A DNA stretch of 64,000 bases, from assembly GCF_000745215.1 (NCBI RefSeq), contig NZ_JQNK01000009.1:2108001-2172000 (forward strand), given 5' to 3'. Made by a program: the position numbers and the translations under genes. The notes beneath the pieces were generated by a model. It was not told the DNA's origin and ran no database searches. It saw only the letters and a program-made list of their open reading frames with translations. Positions 27,015 through 35,414 of the stretch are shown piece by piece. How positions within the stretch are numbered: position 1 is the stretch's first letter; every line of letters begins with the position of its first letter. The stretch comes from Methylosinus sp. PW1 (GTDB lineage: Bacteria; Pseudomonadota; Alphaproteobacteria; Rhizobiales; Beijerinckiaceae).

Positions 27015-28367
27015 ATGATCCTGCGCCTGCGCACCGGCTCGGAGACGCTGATTCTCGGCCCGCGCGCCGCCTTCGCGGGCTTGGCCGGCCGCGACCGCCG
27101 CGCGCTGGTCAGCGAATATGAGGTGCGCCGCCGGCTGCGTCTCGCGCTCGCCGATCCCGAGGGCGCCGATGCGCTGCGCCGCGCCTTCGCGCTTTGGCGG
27201 GAGGAGGGCGCGCGCATTCGCGAGGCGGACGATCGCGCGCTGATCGATCGCGTCGCGCGCATGAGCCGCAATGGCGCGTTGGCGGCTTTCGTCGTTCAGG
27301 ATCGCGCCAAGGGCCTCGGCGTCTCCACTGCCGCCGCGCCACCGGTCGGCGCGAAGCTCGCCGGCGCGAATGTCACGGGCGCGAATGTCACGGGAATGAA
27401 CATGCAGGAGCGTCTGACGGCGACGCTCCGCCTCGTTCCGAACCATTTGAGCGGAACGACAAAGCAGGCTTTCGCCGAGCTCATCGAGCCCAAGGCGCTG
27501 GCGATCACGGTCGAGGTGCTGGCGCTATGGGCGATCTCCCATGCTTTCGGCGCGGGCGAGGCGATCGATGCCGTGCTGCTGGGCGCGGGCGTCTATTTCG
27601 GCGGCGCGCAAATCTGGCAGGGGCTGCATGCGCTGTTTCACGCGCTCGATCTGATCCGCATGGCGCAGAGCGCGGCGCAGCTCGACGAGGCGGCGGCGAT
27701 TTTCGCCGAAGGCGTCACCAGGCTCGGCGTCGCCGTTCTGATCGCCGCGCTGACCCATGGCGCCGCGAAAAAAGCCGCGCGCTGGACGGAAAAGAAGCCG
27801 AGCCTGCGCAACACGCCGCAGGAGAGGGCGCCGAAGGCGGAGAGGTTCGAGGAGCGGCCGGCGCGAACGAGCAGCGCCAAAAGGGATTCGACGCGGCCGA
27901 TTAAAAACGACGGCTCCGCATCGGCTGGCGCGAAACAAGACGCCAATGCGTACCACACGACGGATTCGAGCGGCAAGGCGCAAAGCATCGTCAATGGCGT
28001 CGACCCGAAATATCTCAATCCCAAGAGCCGCTTCGGCAAGGCTTTCTATGTCGCGCAGGAACCGGAGACCGCGCTCGCCGAGGTCGCCCATCACGGGATG
28101 TCTCCGAACGCCGGCATTCGCTTCGAGCTCGACGAGACGGCGATGAAAACGCTCGATCTCACCGACGCGAGCACTGCCGAAGCCTGGGGATACGCGCGCG
28201 GACCGATAAGCAGCAAGACCCAGGAGATCGGCGAATTGGCGAGACAGAAAGGCTACAACGTCATAAAATACCCGTCTGAAAGAAACGCCGGAGGGACCAA
28301 TTTGGCGATCCTCGACGACTTCGATCAGATACTTCGCCCGGCGATGATAACTCCGGTGAGGCCATGA
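27015..28367 (+). CDS. candidate T6SS effector with C-terminal RES/ADP-ribosyltransferase-like toxin domain
   Basis: This 450-residue protein has no signal peptide. Residues 1-90 are a basic globular region. A short repeat (GANVTGANVTG) precedes a hydrophobic helical region (about 155-255), like the translocation or stalk segments of polymorphic toxins. A charged linker (about 255-310) leads to a toxin-like domain from about residue 312. That domain has YHTTDSSG, NPKSRFGKAFYVAQEPETAL with AEV behind, a glycine-tryptophan stretch and a final GGTNLAILDDFDQIL. This pattern (Tyr, Glu, Asn) resembles RES-type NAD-consuming toxins. The 4-base overlap with the next small gene fits an effector-immunity pair. 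The toxin activity is inference. Confidence 0.65.
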   Translation: MILRLRTGSETLILGPRAAFAGLAGRDRRALVSEYEVRRRLRLALADPEGADALRRAFALWREEGARIREADDRALIDRVARMSRNGALAAFVVQDRAKGLGVSTAAAPPVGAKLAGANVTGANVTGMNMQERLTATLRLVPNHLSGTTKQAFAELIEPKALAITVEVLALWAISHAFGAGEAIDAVLLGAGVYFGGAQIWQGLHALFHALDLIRMAQSAAQLDEAAAIFAEGVTRLGVAVLIAALTHGAAKKAARWTEKKPSLRNTPQERAPKAERFEERPARTSSAKRDSTRPIKNDGSASAGAKQDANAYHTTDSSGKAQSIVNGVDPKYLNPKSRFGKAFYVAQEPETALAEVAHHGMSPNAGIRFELDETAMKTLDLTDASTAEAWGYARGPISSKTQEIGELARQKGYNVIKYPSERNAGGTNLAILDDFDQILRPAMITPVRP

Positions 28368-28834
28368 AGCTCATCGTGATGATCTACACCTGCGACGACT
28401 GCGGCCACGCTTTCGAGACGCCGGATGTGGACCCGGGCTCTTACGGAGAATTCGTTCTGCGGACCTCGACCGGCCATGCGGCCTTTCTCGACGCGCTGCA
28501 TGATCCGACCTATGAGGAGGCCGATAGAATGCTCGCCGCCAACCCCGCGATCTCCGGCTATTCCGCGATGAAACGGGCCGATCTCCTTCAGGCGATCTTT
28601 GGAGAAGCGTGCTGTGATCGAGCGGAGGATGGAAGCGTATTTTCGATGACGCAGCATCCGATTTGCCCGCGCTGCAAATCGGCGAAAATCCGCTCGTGGG
28701 ACGTGAAGGAGCCGGTCGAGATCGTCGATGTCGATATGCCGACTGTCTCGCACAGGACTTGGCTCGGCATGAATGACAAAGAGCGCGAGGCGCGCCTCGC
28801 TGAGAGCGTGGACCGCGCGCTCGGGCGGTTCTAG
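28364..28834 (+). CDS. putative immunity protein with zinc-ribbon-like cysteine pairs
   Basis: The protein is 156 aa, acidic and cytoplasmic. One cysteine pair near the N-terminus (YTCDDCGHAFE) and a second near residue 104 (CPRCKSAKIRSW) could bind one zinc ion. The middle has GSYGEFVLRTSTGHA and no catalytic pattern. It starts inside the stop codon of the toxin-like gene (ATGA), as immunity genes often do. I recognise no named family. Function as a neutraliser of the adjacent toxin is inferred from position and size only. Confidence 0.55.
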   Translation: MKLIVMIYTCDDCGHAFETPDVDPGSYGEFVLRTSTGHAAFLDALHDPTYEEADRMLAANPAISGYSAMKRADLLQAIFGEACCDRAEDGSVFSMTQHPICPRCKSAKIRSWDVKEPVEIVDVDMPTVSHRTWLGMNDKEREARLAESVDRALGRF

Positions 28835-29007
28835 CGCGCATTCCCATCGTCGATCCTGGTTTCGAATCGGCGAAGGCGACCGCGAAGTGCGTTTACGCAC
28901 ATACGCTCCGGTCCGCTCCTCTATGATCGATTGCCACGAGGACGACGCAATGATAGCGTGATGCGATTATTGTGATCGATTGTCAGGTAGATACAACGGT
29001 CGCGGCC

Positions 29008-31827
29008 ATGAAGACGCGCTTCGAGACCCTTTTTTTCTTCCTCGCGAGCTTCGCTCTCGCGGCCGTCGTCGCGTCTCCCGCCTTCGCCGAGCGCCGCGTC
29101 GCTCTCGTGCTCGGCAACGCCGAATACGACCACATCGCCAGGCTGAAAAATCCGGTCAATGACGCCAAGGACGTCGCCGAGACGCTGGCGCGGGATCTCG
29201 GCTTCGAGGTCATCTCGCTCGTCAACGCCCGCAAGGATCAGCTGGACGGCGCGCTCGCGGACTTCTCCCGCAAGGCCGCCGGCGCCGATGTGGCGCTGTT
29301 CTATTACGCCGGCCATGGCGTGCAGAACGAGGGCAAGAATTATCTGCTGCCGACCGACATCGCCGTGAAGGACGTCGCCGACGTCGAGTTCAAGGCGCTG
29401 GACATGGACCGCGTGCGGCTGGCGCTCTCCAAATCCGCCGGCGTCAATATTCTCATCCTCGACGCCTGCCGCAACAATCCCTTCGACAGTCTCGTCACCG
29501 CCTCGCGCTCGGTGGATGGCGGAATGCTGCCGCGCGGCCTCGAGCGGATGGCCGTCGCGGTCAACAAGGGCGCCAAGGGCATTCTCGTCGCCTATGCGGC
29601 CGCGCCGCATGAGGTGGCGCTGGACGGCGCCGGCCGCAACAGCCCCTTCGCCGAAGCGCTGCTCAAGAATCTGAAAGCGCCGGAGGTGGAGATTCGCCGG
29701 CTGTTCAACCTCGTCAGCGACGATGTCGCGCGCACGACCAAGGGCAAGCAGTCGCCGGAAATCTCCAGCCGCATCTATGGCGACTTTTATTTCCTCAGCC
29801 CGGACGAGATGGCAGAGCGCGCGTGGCAGAAGGCCTCCAAGACGCAGGACCCGGCCGATTTCCGCAGCGTGCTGACGCTCTATCCCACCTCGCCCCGCGC
29901 TCGCGACGCGCAGCTGCGGCTCGATCTCTTCGAGAGCGTGCAGCGCTGCAACGCCGAGCAGAAGGAGCTGGAGGCGATCTCCCCCGCTGATCTTACGCGC
30001 CTGCGCGCCGCCGCCGGTCGCTTCTCCTGCGACGCCGCGCGCAAGAGCGCCGAAGCGCTCGTCGCCAAGGCGGAGGAGAAAGAGCGCCGCGAGCTGGCGA
30101 GCTGCGAGGCCGACAATAAAACGCTCGGCGCGCTCGGCGAGGACAATCTCGCCGGCCTGCGCGCCGCCTCCGCGAAAATGTCCTGCCCCGACGCGCGCCG
30201 CCGCGCCGGCGATCTCATCGCCCGGCTCGAGGCGAAGGAGCAGCGCGAGCGCGAGATTTGCAACGCCGATCTCGCGGCGCTGCATTCGGTCGCGCGCGAC
30301 GATCTTTTCGGCCTGCGCGCCGTTTCCGGCCGCCTCGCTTGCCGCGCGGCGATCGAGGAAGCCAAGCCGCTGGTCGCGGCGCTGGAGGCGAAAGAGCGCC
30401 GCGAGCGCGAGACCTGCGAGGCCGAGCGCAAGGCTTTCGCCGCTGTCGATCCGAGCGATCTTCCCGGCATGCGCGCCGCCGTCGGCCGCATGACTTGCGT
30501 CGCCGCGGTGGAAGGCGCGCGCTTCGTGCTCGCCCGCCTCGAGGAGAAGGAGCGCCGCGAGCGCGATATTTGCGATGCCGATCGCAAGGCGCTGGGCGCC
30601 GCCGGCGTGAGCGACATTGGCGCGCTGAAATCCGCCGCCGCCAAAATGCGTTGCGAGGCGGTGCGCAACGACGCCAATCTTCTCGTCGCCGAGCTGGAGA
30701 GCAAGGCGATCCGCATCGAGGGGCAGAGCTGCGACGCCGAGCGCAAGAGCGTCGCCGGAATGGGCGGCGACCTCGCGCGGCTTCGCGCCGCCGCGCTGGG
30801 CATGAAATGCGACGCCGCGCGCGACGATGCGAAGACCCGCCTCGCCAAGCTCGAGGAGCAGGAGACGCTGGCGCGCCGGACCTGCGACGCCGAGCGCAAG
30901 ACGCTGCAATCAAAGGCCGACGACCTCATCGCTCTGCGCGCCGCCGTGCTGTCGACCACTTGCGAGGATGTGCGCAAGGACGGCAAGGCGCTGGCGGCGG
31001 AGCTGGAGAAGAAGCAGCGCCTCGCCAAGGAGAGCTGCGACGCCGATCGCAAGGCGCTGGACGGCAAGTCCGGCGATCTCTCCGGCCTGCGCGCCGCGCT
31101 CGACGGCATGAGCTGCGAAACGGCGCGCGCCGAGGCCCGCCGCAAGATCGCGGAGCTGGAAGGCGCTTGCGCCGCCGATCGCAAGAGAGTCGCCGATGTC
31201 GATGCGACGAGCTTCGACGCGCAGCAGAAATTGGGCGCGCTGCGCGACCGCAAATTCTCCTGCGCCGATGCGCGCGGCGACCTCGACAAGGCCGTCGCCG
31301 CGATCGAGACGCGCGTGCGCGCCGCGCAGACGCAGCTGAAGACGCTCGGCTGCTATGCGGCCGCCGCCAATGGCAAGCTCGACGAGCCGACCAGATCCGC
31401 CCTCGCCGCCTATGCGAGCAAGAAGGGCGAGGCCGCGCCGACCCGCCTGACCGACGAGCTGGTGGCGCAGCTGCAGGGCCAGACCGAGACCGTCTGCCCG
31501 CAGCAGGCCGCGCCCATCGCCGCCAAGCCCGCGGAAGCGCCGGTCAAGGACGCCGCCCGCGAGGAGGCGGCTCCGGCCGCCAAGCCGGCCAAGCACAATG
31601 CGCGTCGCCATGAGGAAGAGGACGAGGAGCCCACGCGTCCGGCGCGGGCCGGCAAGCGCAATCAGATCGCCGCGCCGGTCGTCGCCCCGCGTCATATGCG
31701 CGAGCGCGCGCCCGTCGAGCGCCCGGTTGTCGCCCGCCCGGCGCGTCCGGCGGCCCCGGCAGTTGTCGCCGCTCCGGTCGCCGCGACGCCGAAGCCGCTG
31801 TCATGGTCGCATAATCCGGGCTTCTGA
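29008..31827 (+). CDS. exported caspase-family protein (peptidase C14) with nine two-cysteine repeats
   Basis: The chosen ATG gives 939 aa with a signal peptide (MKTRFETLFFFLASFALAA ... ASPAFA). The caspase domain (about 30-265) retains the dyad: H103 in YYAGHGVQ and C154 in LDACRNNPF. Residues about 310-780 are nine tandem units of roughly 45-52 residues. Most start with Cys-(Asp/Glu)-Ala-(Asp/Glu)-Arg-Lys and have a second Cys about 25 residues later, and each is helix-rich and charged. The tail (about 780-939) holds a short globular region and a Pro/Ala/Arg-rich end. It probably acts in the periplasm. Substrate and role are unknown. It stands alone 173 bases after the immunity gene. Confidence 0.85.
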   Translation: MKTRFETLFFFLASFALAAVVASPAFAERRVALVLGNAEYDHIARLKNPVNDAKDVAETLARDLGFEVISLVNARKDQLDGALADFSRKAAGADVALFYYAGHGVQNEGKNYLLPTDIAVKDVADVEFKALDMDRVRLALSKSAGVNILILDACRNNPFDSLVTASRSVDGGMLPRGLERMAVAVNKGAKGILVAYAAAPHEVALDGAGRNSPFAEALLKNLKAPEVEIRRLFNLVSDDVARTTKGKQSPEISSRIYGDFYFLSPDEMAERAWQKASKTQDPADFRSVLTLYPTSPRARDAQLRLDLFESVQRCNAEQKELEAISPADLTRLRAAAGRFSCDAARKSAEALVAKAEEKERRELASCEADNKTLGALGEDNLAGLRAASAKMSCPDARRRAGDLIARLEAKEQREREICNADLAALHSVARDDLFGLRAVSGRLACRAAIEEAKPLVAALEAKERRERETCEAERKAFAAVDPSDLPGMRAAVGRMTCVAAVEGARFVLARLEEKERRERDICDADRKALGAAGVSDIGALKSAAAKMRCEAVRNDANLLVAELESKAIRIEGQSCDAERKSVAGMGGDLARLRAAALGMKCDAARDDAKTRLAKLEEQETLARRTCDAERKTLQSKADDLIALRAAVLSTTCEDVRKDGKALAAELEKKQRLAKESCDADRKALDGKSGDLSGLRAALDGMSCETARAEARRKIAELEGACAADRKRVADVDATSFDAQQKLGALRDRKFSCADARGDLDKAVAAIETRVRAAQTQLKTLGCYAAAANGKLDEPTRSALAAYASKKGEAAPTRLTDELVAQLQGQTETVCPQQAAPIAAKPAEAPVKDAAREEAAPAAKPAKHNARRHEEEDEEPTRPARAGKRNQIAAPVVAPRHMRERAPVERPVVARPARPAAPAVVAAPVAATPKPLSWSHNPGF

Positions 31828-31838
31828 TTTTTAGCCGC

Positions 31839-33302
31839 TCAGGCGCCAGGGGCGCGCGTCAGGCCCCACATGGCGAAGGTCGCGAGCGCCGCCTCCACTT
31901 GCGCGCGCGTGCGGCTCTCCTCCGCCTCGCCGGACATTGCGCGGGCGAGATCGTCGACCGTCCGCGTTCCGTCGAGAAGATCGAGAAAGCGCCGTGTATC
32001 GTCGCCCTCGAGCGCGACTTGCGAATGCCGATAGCTCGTCACCGAGCCGAGGCCGAGCCGAGCCTGCGCGCGCGCCAGCGGATTGGCGAAAGGCTTTGCA
32101 CCCGGATTTCGCCCGACAGGAAAAGGCTCCGTCGCCAAGCGCGCCATATTGCCGGCGAAGAGCCGCAGCAACGCCGAGCGCGCCGCGGGCTCTGGCGCGA
32201 TCTCGTCGATCGCGAGCGCGCGCGGATAGGCCTCGCCGAGCCGGCGCATGGCCGCGCCGAAAGGCTCGTCCCGCGTCGAGACCTCGCCCTTGCCCGCCGT
32301 CTTGAAAGCGTATTCGCCCGCAGCGACGCTGGCGTCGACGAATGGCTCCAGCGGCGCCTCGAGATAGAGGCCGGAAAGACGCTTCGGGGCGAAGCGCCGT
32401 TCGAGCGGCGCGCCGGCGCGGCAGAACAGGCTGCGACGAAAAAACCGCGTCTCGACGAAATCGAGCGCCTGCTCATAGGCGATCTGATCGCCGCCGGTCA
32501 GCGGCAAGGATTGGCTCCAAAGCTCGCTCTCCCATAGCGCATGTCCCACCAGCGACGGATCATTGTCGCAAAGATAATCGAGCCCATGCGCGCGCGCCGC
32601 GGCGACGACGGTGGAGAAGAGCTGCGGATCGTAAATCTCGCCGAGCTCGTCGTGAAAAATGAGCCCATCCGGCCGGCCGAGAAAATCACGCGCCTCCAGC
32701 GCCAGCGCCTTGCGAAAAGCATTGTCGCTCGCCGACCATTGCTCGGCGTAGAAGCTCGCCGTCGCACGCGCGGCGGCGATCTTGCGCTCGGGCTCCGCAA
32801 TTCCCGCGACGGCGCAAAGAAGCATATCGCGCAGGCCTTGGCGCAAGCGGCAGCCCGGCAGCGCATTATAGCTGATCATGGCGACGCCCCGCGGCGACAG
32901 CAGCCGCCCGCACAGCGCCATCACCGCATCCTGAACGATTTTCGGCGCCCAGGCATAGACGCCATGCGCGATGATGTAATCGAAGGATTGCGGCTCGGCC
33001 GTGAAATCGCGCAAATCGGCGCAAACGAGCTGCAGATTGGCGACGCCCGCCGCCGCCGTCAGCTCGCGTCCTGCGGCGACGGCGCGCTCGGAGAGATCGA
33101 CGCCGATGAGTTGCGCGCGCGGCGCGCCGATCGCCATGCTGGCGAGATTGACGCCATCGCCTGCGCCGATCTCCAGCACGCGGCAGTCCTGAAAGGGCGC
33201 GGCGGGCCGCCCCATCAATTGTGAAAGGGCGCCGAGCTGCGTCGGATGCGTCCAATGGCGGACGGCGTAAGGATAGTCCTGCTCGTCATAGATATTCGTC
33301 AT
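31839..33302 (-). CDS. SAM-dependent class I methyltransferase with methyltransferase regulatory domain
   Basis: The protein has 487 aa from the ATG at 33302 (MTNIYDEQDYPY), a start common to this family. The SAM motif VLEIGAGDGVNLASMA lies at about residues 42-57, with acidic motif II (GVDLSERAV) and DYIIAHGVYAW downstream. A central regulatory domain of the Methyltransf_12 plus regulatory-domain architecture follows, and a C-terminal region similar to the PKMT-like group (RRFLDLLDGTRTVDDLA). The substrate is unknown, probably a protein or small molecule. It is convergent with the caspase gene (11 bases between stops). Confidence 0.85.
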   Translation of the reverse strand: MTNIYDEQDYPYAVRHWTHPTQLGALSQLMGRPAAPFQDCRVLEIGAGDGVNLASMAIGAPRAQLIGVDLSERAVAAGRELTAAAGVANLQLVCADLRDFTAEPQSFDYIIAHGVYAWAPKIVQDAVMALCGRLLSPRGVAMISYNALPGCRLRQGLRDMLLCAVAGIAEPERKIAAARATASFYAEQWSASDNAFRKALALEARDFLGRPDGLIFHDELGEIYDPQLFSTVVAAARAHGLDYLCDNDPSLVGHALWESELWSQSLPLTGGDQIAYEQALDFVETRFFRRSLFCRAGAPLERRFAPKRLSGLYLEAPLEPFVDASVAAGEYAFKTAGKGEVSTRDEPFGAAMRRLGEAYPRALAIDEIAPEPAARSALLRLFAGNMARLATEPFPVGRNPGAKPFANPLARAQARLGLGSVTSYRHSQVALEGDDTRRFLDLLDGTRTVDDLARAMSGEAEESRTRAQVEAALATFAMWGLTRAPGA

Positions 33303-33377
33303 GGGAATGGGCTCGCAATATGGACGCGCGATCCTCGATGAATTCGCCGCCTCATGCAAGACGCGGCGGCGCGACGA

Positions 33378-35009
33378 TCAAGCGAGAGCGAGCGACGCCG
33401 GCCGAAACGAATCCGCGCGCGCGCTGCGCCAGGCGGCGGCGAAGCGCGCATCCATCTCGCCACGGAGAAACGCGCCGGGTGCCGGCGCCGGATAGAGCTC
33501 GGCGAAAGTCGCCGCCTCATGCGGAGAGATGCGGCGACAAAAATGCTCCGGCGCGAAATCGCCCGGATGATCGAGCCCCGCGGCGGCGGCGAGCTCGGCG
33601 AGCGCCATGAGCGTCGCATGATGAAAATTGCGCACGCGCTCCGCCTTGTCCGAGACGACGAGCGCGCGGCCGCGCGAGGCGTCCTGCGTGGCGACGCCAG
33701 TCGGGCAGCGATCCGTGTGGCAGGACAGAGATTGAATGCAGCCGAGCGCGAACATGAAGCCGCGCCCGCTATTGCACCAATCGGCGCCGAGCGCGAGCGC
33801 CCGCGCCATGTCGAAGCCCGTGGCGATCTTGCCGGCCGCGCCGATGCGGATGGCGTCGCGCAAGCCGACGCCGATCAGCGCATGATGCGCGAAGGCGAGT
33901 CCGTCGCGCATCGGCATGCCGATGTGATCCATGAATTCCAGCGGCGCCGAGCCGGTCCCGCCCTCCTTGCCGTCGACGACGATGAAATCGGGATGGAGGC
34001 CCGTCTCCAGCATCGCCTTGCAAATGGCGAGAAACTCCCATGGCTGGCCGAGGCAGAGCTTGAAGCCGACCGGCTTGCCGCCGGAGAGCGCGCGCAGCTG
34101 CGCCAGAAATTGCAGCAATTCGATCGGCGTCGAAAAGGCCGAATGCGCCGCCGGCGAAATGCAATCCTCGCCCATGGGCACGCCGCGAATGCGCGCGATC
34201 TCCTCGCTCACCTTGGCGGCCGGCAGCACGCCGCCATGGCCGGGCTTCGCGCCCTGGCTCAGCTTCACCTCGATCATCTTGATCTGATCTCGCGTGGCGA
34301 TCTCGGCGAATTTCTCCGCGTCGAATGCGCCCGCGCGCGTGCGGCAGCCGAAATAGCCGGAGGCGATCTGCCAAATGACGTCGCCGCCGGCCTCCTGATG
34401 ATAGGGGCTGAAGCCGCCCTCGCCCGTATCCTGCGCGAACGCACCCTTGCGCGCGCCGAGATTGAGCGCGCGAATGGCGTTGCGGCTCAAGGCGCCGAAG
34501 CTCATCGCGGAAATATTCAAGAGCGAGATGTCATAGGGCTGCGCGCAATCGCCGCCGACGCGCGTGCGAAAATGCTTATGCGAGACCGGCCGCGCCGCGA
34601 TCGAATGGCGCAGCCATTCGAAGCCTTCCGCATAGACGTCGATTTCCGTGCCGAAGGGCCTTTTGTCTATGTTCATCTTGGCGCGCTGATAGACAATGGC
34701 GCGCTTGTCGCGGCTGAACGGACGGCCGTCCTTATTGTCCTCGAAGAAATATTGCCGCAGCTCCGGCCGCACATGCTCGAGCAAAAAGCGCAGATGCGCG
34801 GAAATGGGATAGGCGCGCAAAATCGCATGCTCGCGCTGCAGCAGATCATGCGCGCCGAGCGCACAGAGCGCGGCGCAGGCGAGCGCCGCCGGAAAGAAGG
34901 CGCTCGACAGATCGCCCTCGGTCGCTATGGCGCAGAGGAGAAAGCCCGCGACGCTGAGGGTGAGGACGATGAAGCGCGGCGTGAGGGGGAGAATGAGCAA
35001 GCGGAGCAT
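33378..35009 (-). CDS. FMN-binding glutamate synthase family protein, membrane-anchored
   Basis: The protein is 543 aa. Two N-terminal hydrophobic helices (about 5-25 and 30-52) anchor a domain like the FMN/2-oxoglutarate part of glutamate synthase (about 100-500). Visible signatures are SAMSFGALSRNAI, KLSQGAKPGHGG and DGKEGGTGSAP. The 3Fe-4S ligands have the exact spacing Cys-5-Cys-4-Cys (CIQSLSCHTDRCPTG). The glutaminase domain of true GltB is missing, so it cannot by itself run the GOGAT reaction. Such proteins are common and their reaction is poorly known. The nearest neighbour, the methyltransferase, has the same direction 75 bases on. Confidence 0.88.
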   Translation of the reverse strand: MLRLLILPLTPRFIVLTLSVAGFLLCAIATEGDLSSAFFPAALACAALCALGAHDLLQREHAILRAYPISAHLRFLLEHVRPELRQYFFEDNKDGRPFSRDKRAIVYQRAKMNIDKRPFGTEIDVYAEGFEWLRHSIAARPVSHKHFRTRVGGDCAQPYDISLLNISAMSFGALSRNAIRALNLGARKGAFAQDTGEGGFSPYHQEAGGDVIWQIASGYFGCRTRAGAFDAEKFAEIATRDQIKMIEVKLSQGAKPGHGGVLPAAKVSEEIARIRGVPMGEDCISPAAHSAFSTPIELLQFLAQLRALSGGKPVGFKLCLGQPWEFLAICKAMLETGLHPDFIVVDGKEGGTGSAPLEFMDHIGMPMRDGLAFAHHALIGVGLRDAIRIGAAGKIATGFDMARALALGADWCNSGRGFMFALGCIQSLSCHTDRCPTGVATQDASRGRALVVSDKAERVRNFHHATLMALAELAAAAGLDHPGDFAPEHFCRRISPHEAATFAELYPAPAPGAFLRGEMDARFAAAWRSARADSFRPASLALA

Positions 35010-35413
35010 GTTCGAAATCTCCTTCCCAAATGTGACGCGGCCGCCGCGGGGCGCGGGCGGATCGGCGGCTTTTCCGTGGCGAAGCGCCGAAGCCTCTCAC
35101 GAGACGGCTGCATTCGCGCGACGACCGCGCGCGCGAGCGCTTTTCCCCGCGCTTGCCGGCGCGGAGGCGCGAATGATAGTCTCGCCTCGCTTGTTCGGGC
35201 CTTTTGCGTCATTCGAGATCCCTCGCGCGCATGATCGCTTTTCCTTATTTTTCCTGCGCTGTGCAGCTGATCGCGTCGCGCCGCCTTCGCCGCCTTCCTT
35301 CTCCCCGTTCACGGGGAGAAGGTGAGGATGAGGGGCTCGGGGCGTTTTGCGTTTTTGGCCAGCGCCCCGAGCAACTCGCGCCGGCCCTCGCCCCGCTTGC
35401 GGGGAGAGGGAGA
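35010..35413. other. 404-base divergent gap between the glutamate-synthase-like and caspase-like genes
   Basis: It contains the second 132-bp repeat (35283-35414) and would hold the promoters of both flanking genes. Hypothetical reading frames in it show no protein family features and I call none. Confidence 0.6.
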
Positions 35414-35414
35414 A
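35283..35414. repeat. 132-bp palindromic intergenic repeat, copy 2 (inverted relative to copy 1)
   Basis: The same three stem-loops as at 22881-23012, reverse-complemented and with scattered substitutions. The last base is the A of the caspase-like gene's ATG. The terminal stem GGGGAGAGGGAGA therefore lies exactly where a ribosome binding site should be, and the repeat appears to supply it. Confidence 0.85.

Noticed and set aside
23041..27271. Long antisense frames across the kinase, peptidase-like and toxin genes
   Set aside because: They have the same mirror-frame composition and no ribosome sites, and the sense genes have clear domains.
35204..35413. N-terminal extension of the pseudo-caspase gene
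   Set aside because: It is translated from the 132-bp repeat. The ATG at 35414 has a strong ribosome site and a proper signal peptide.
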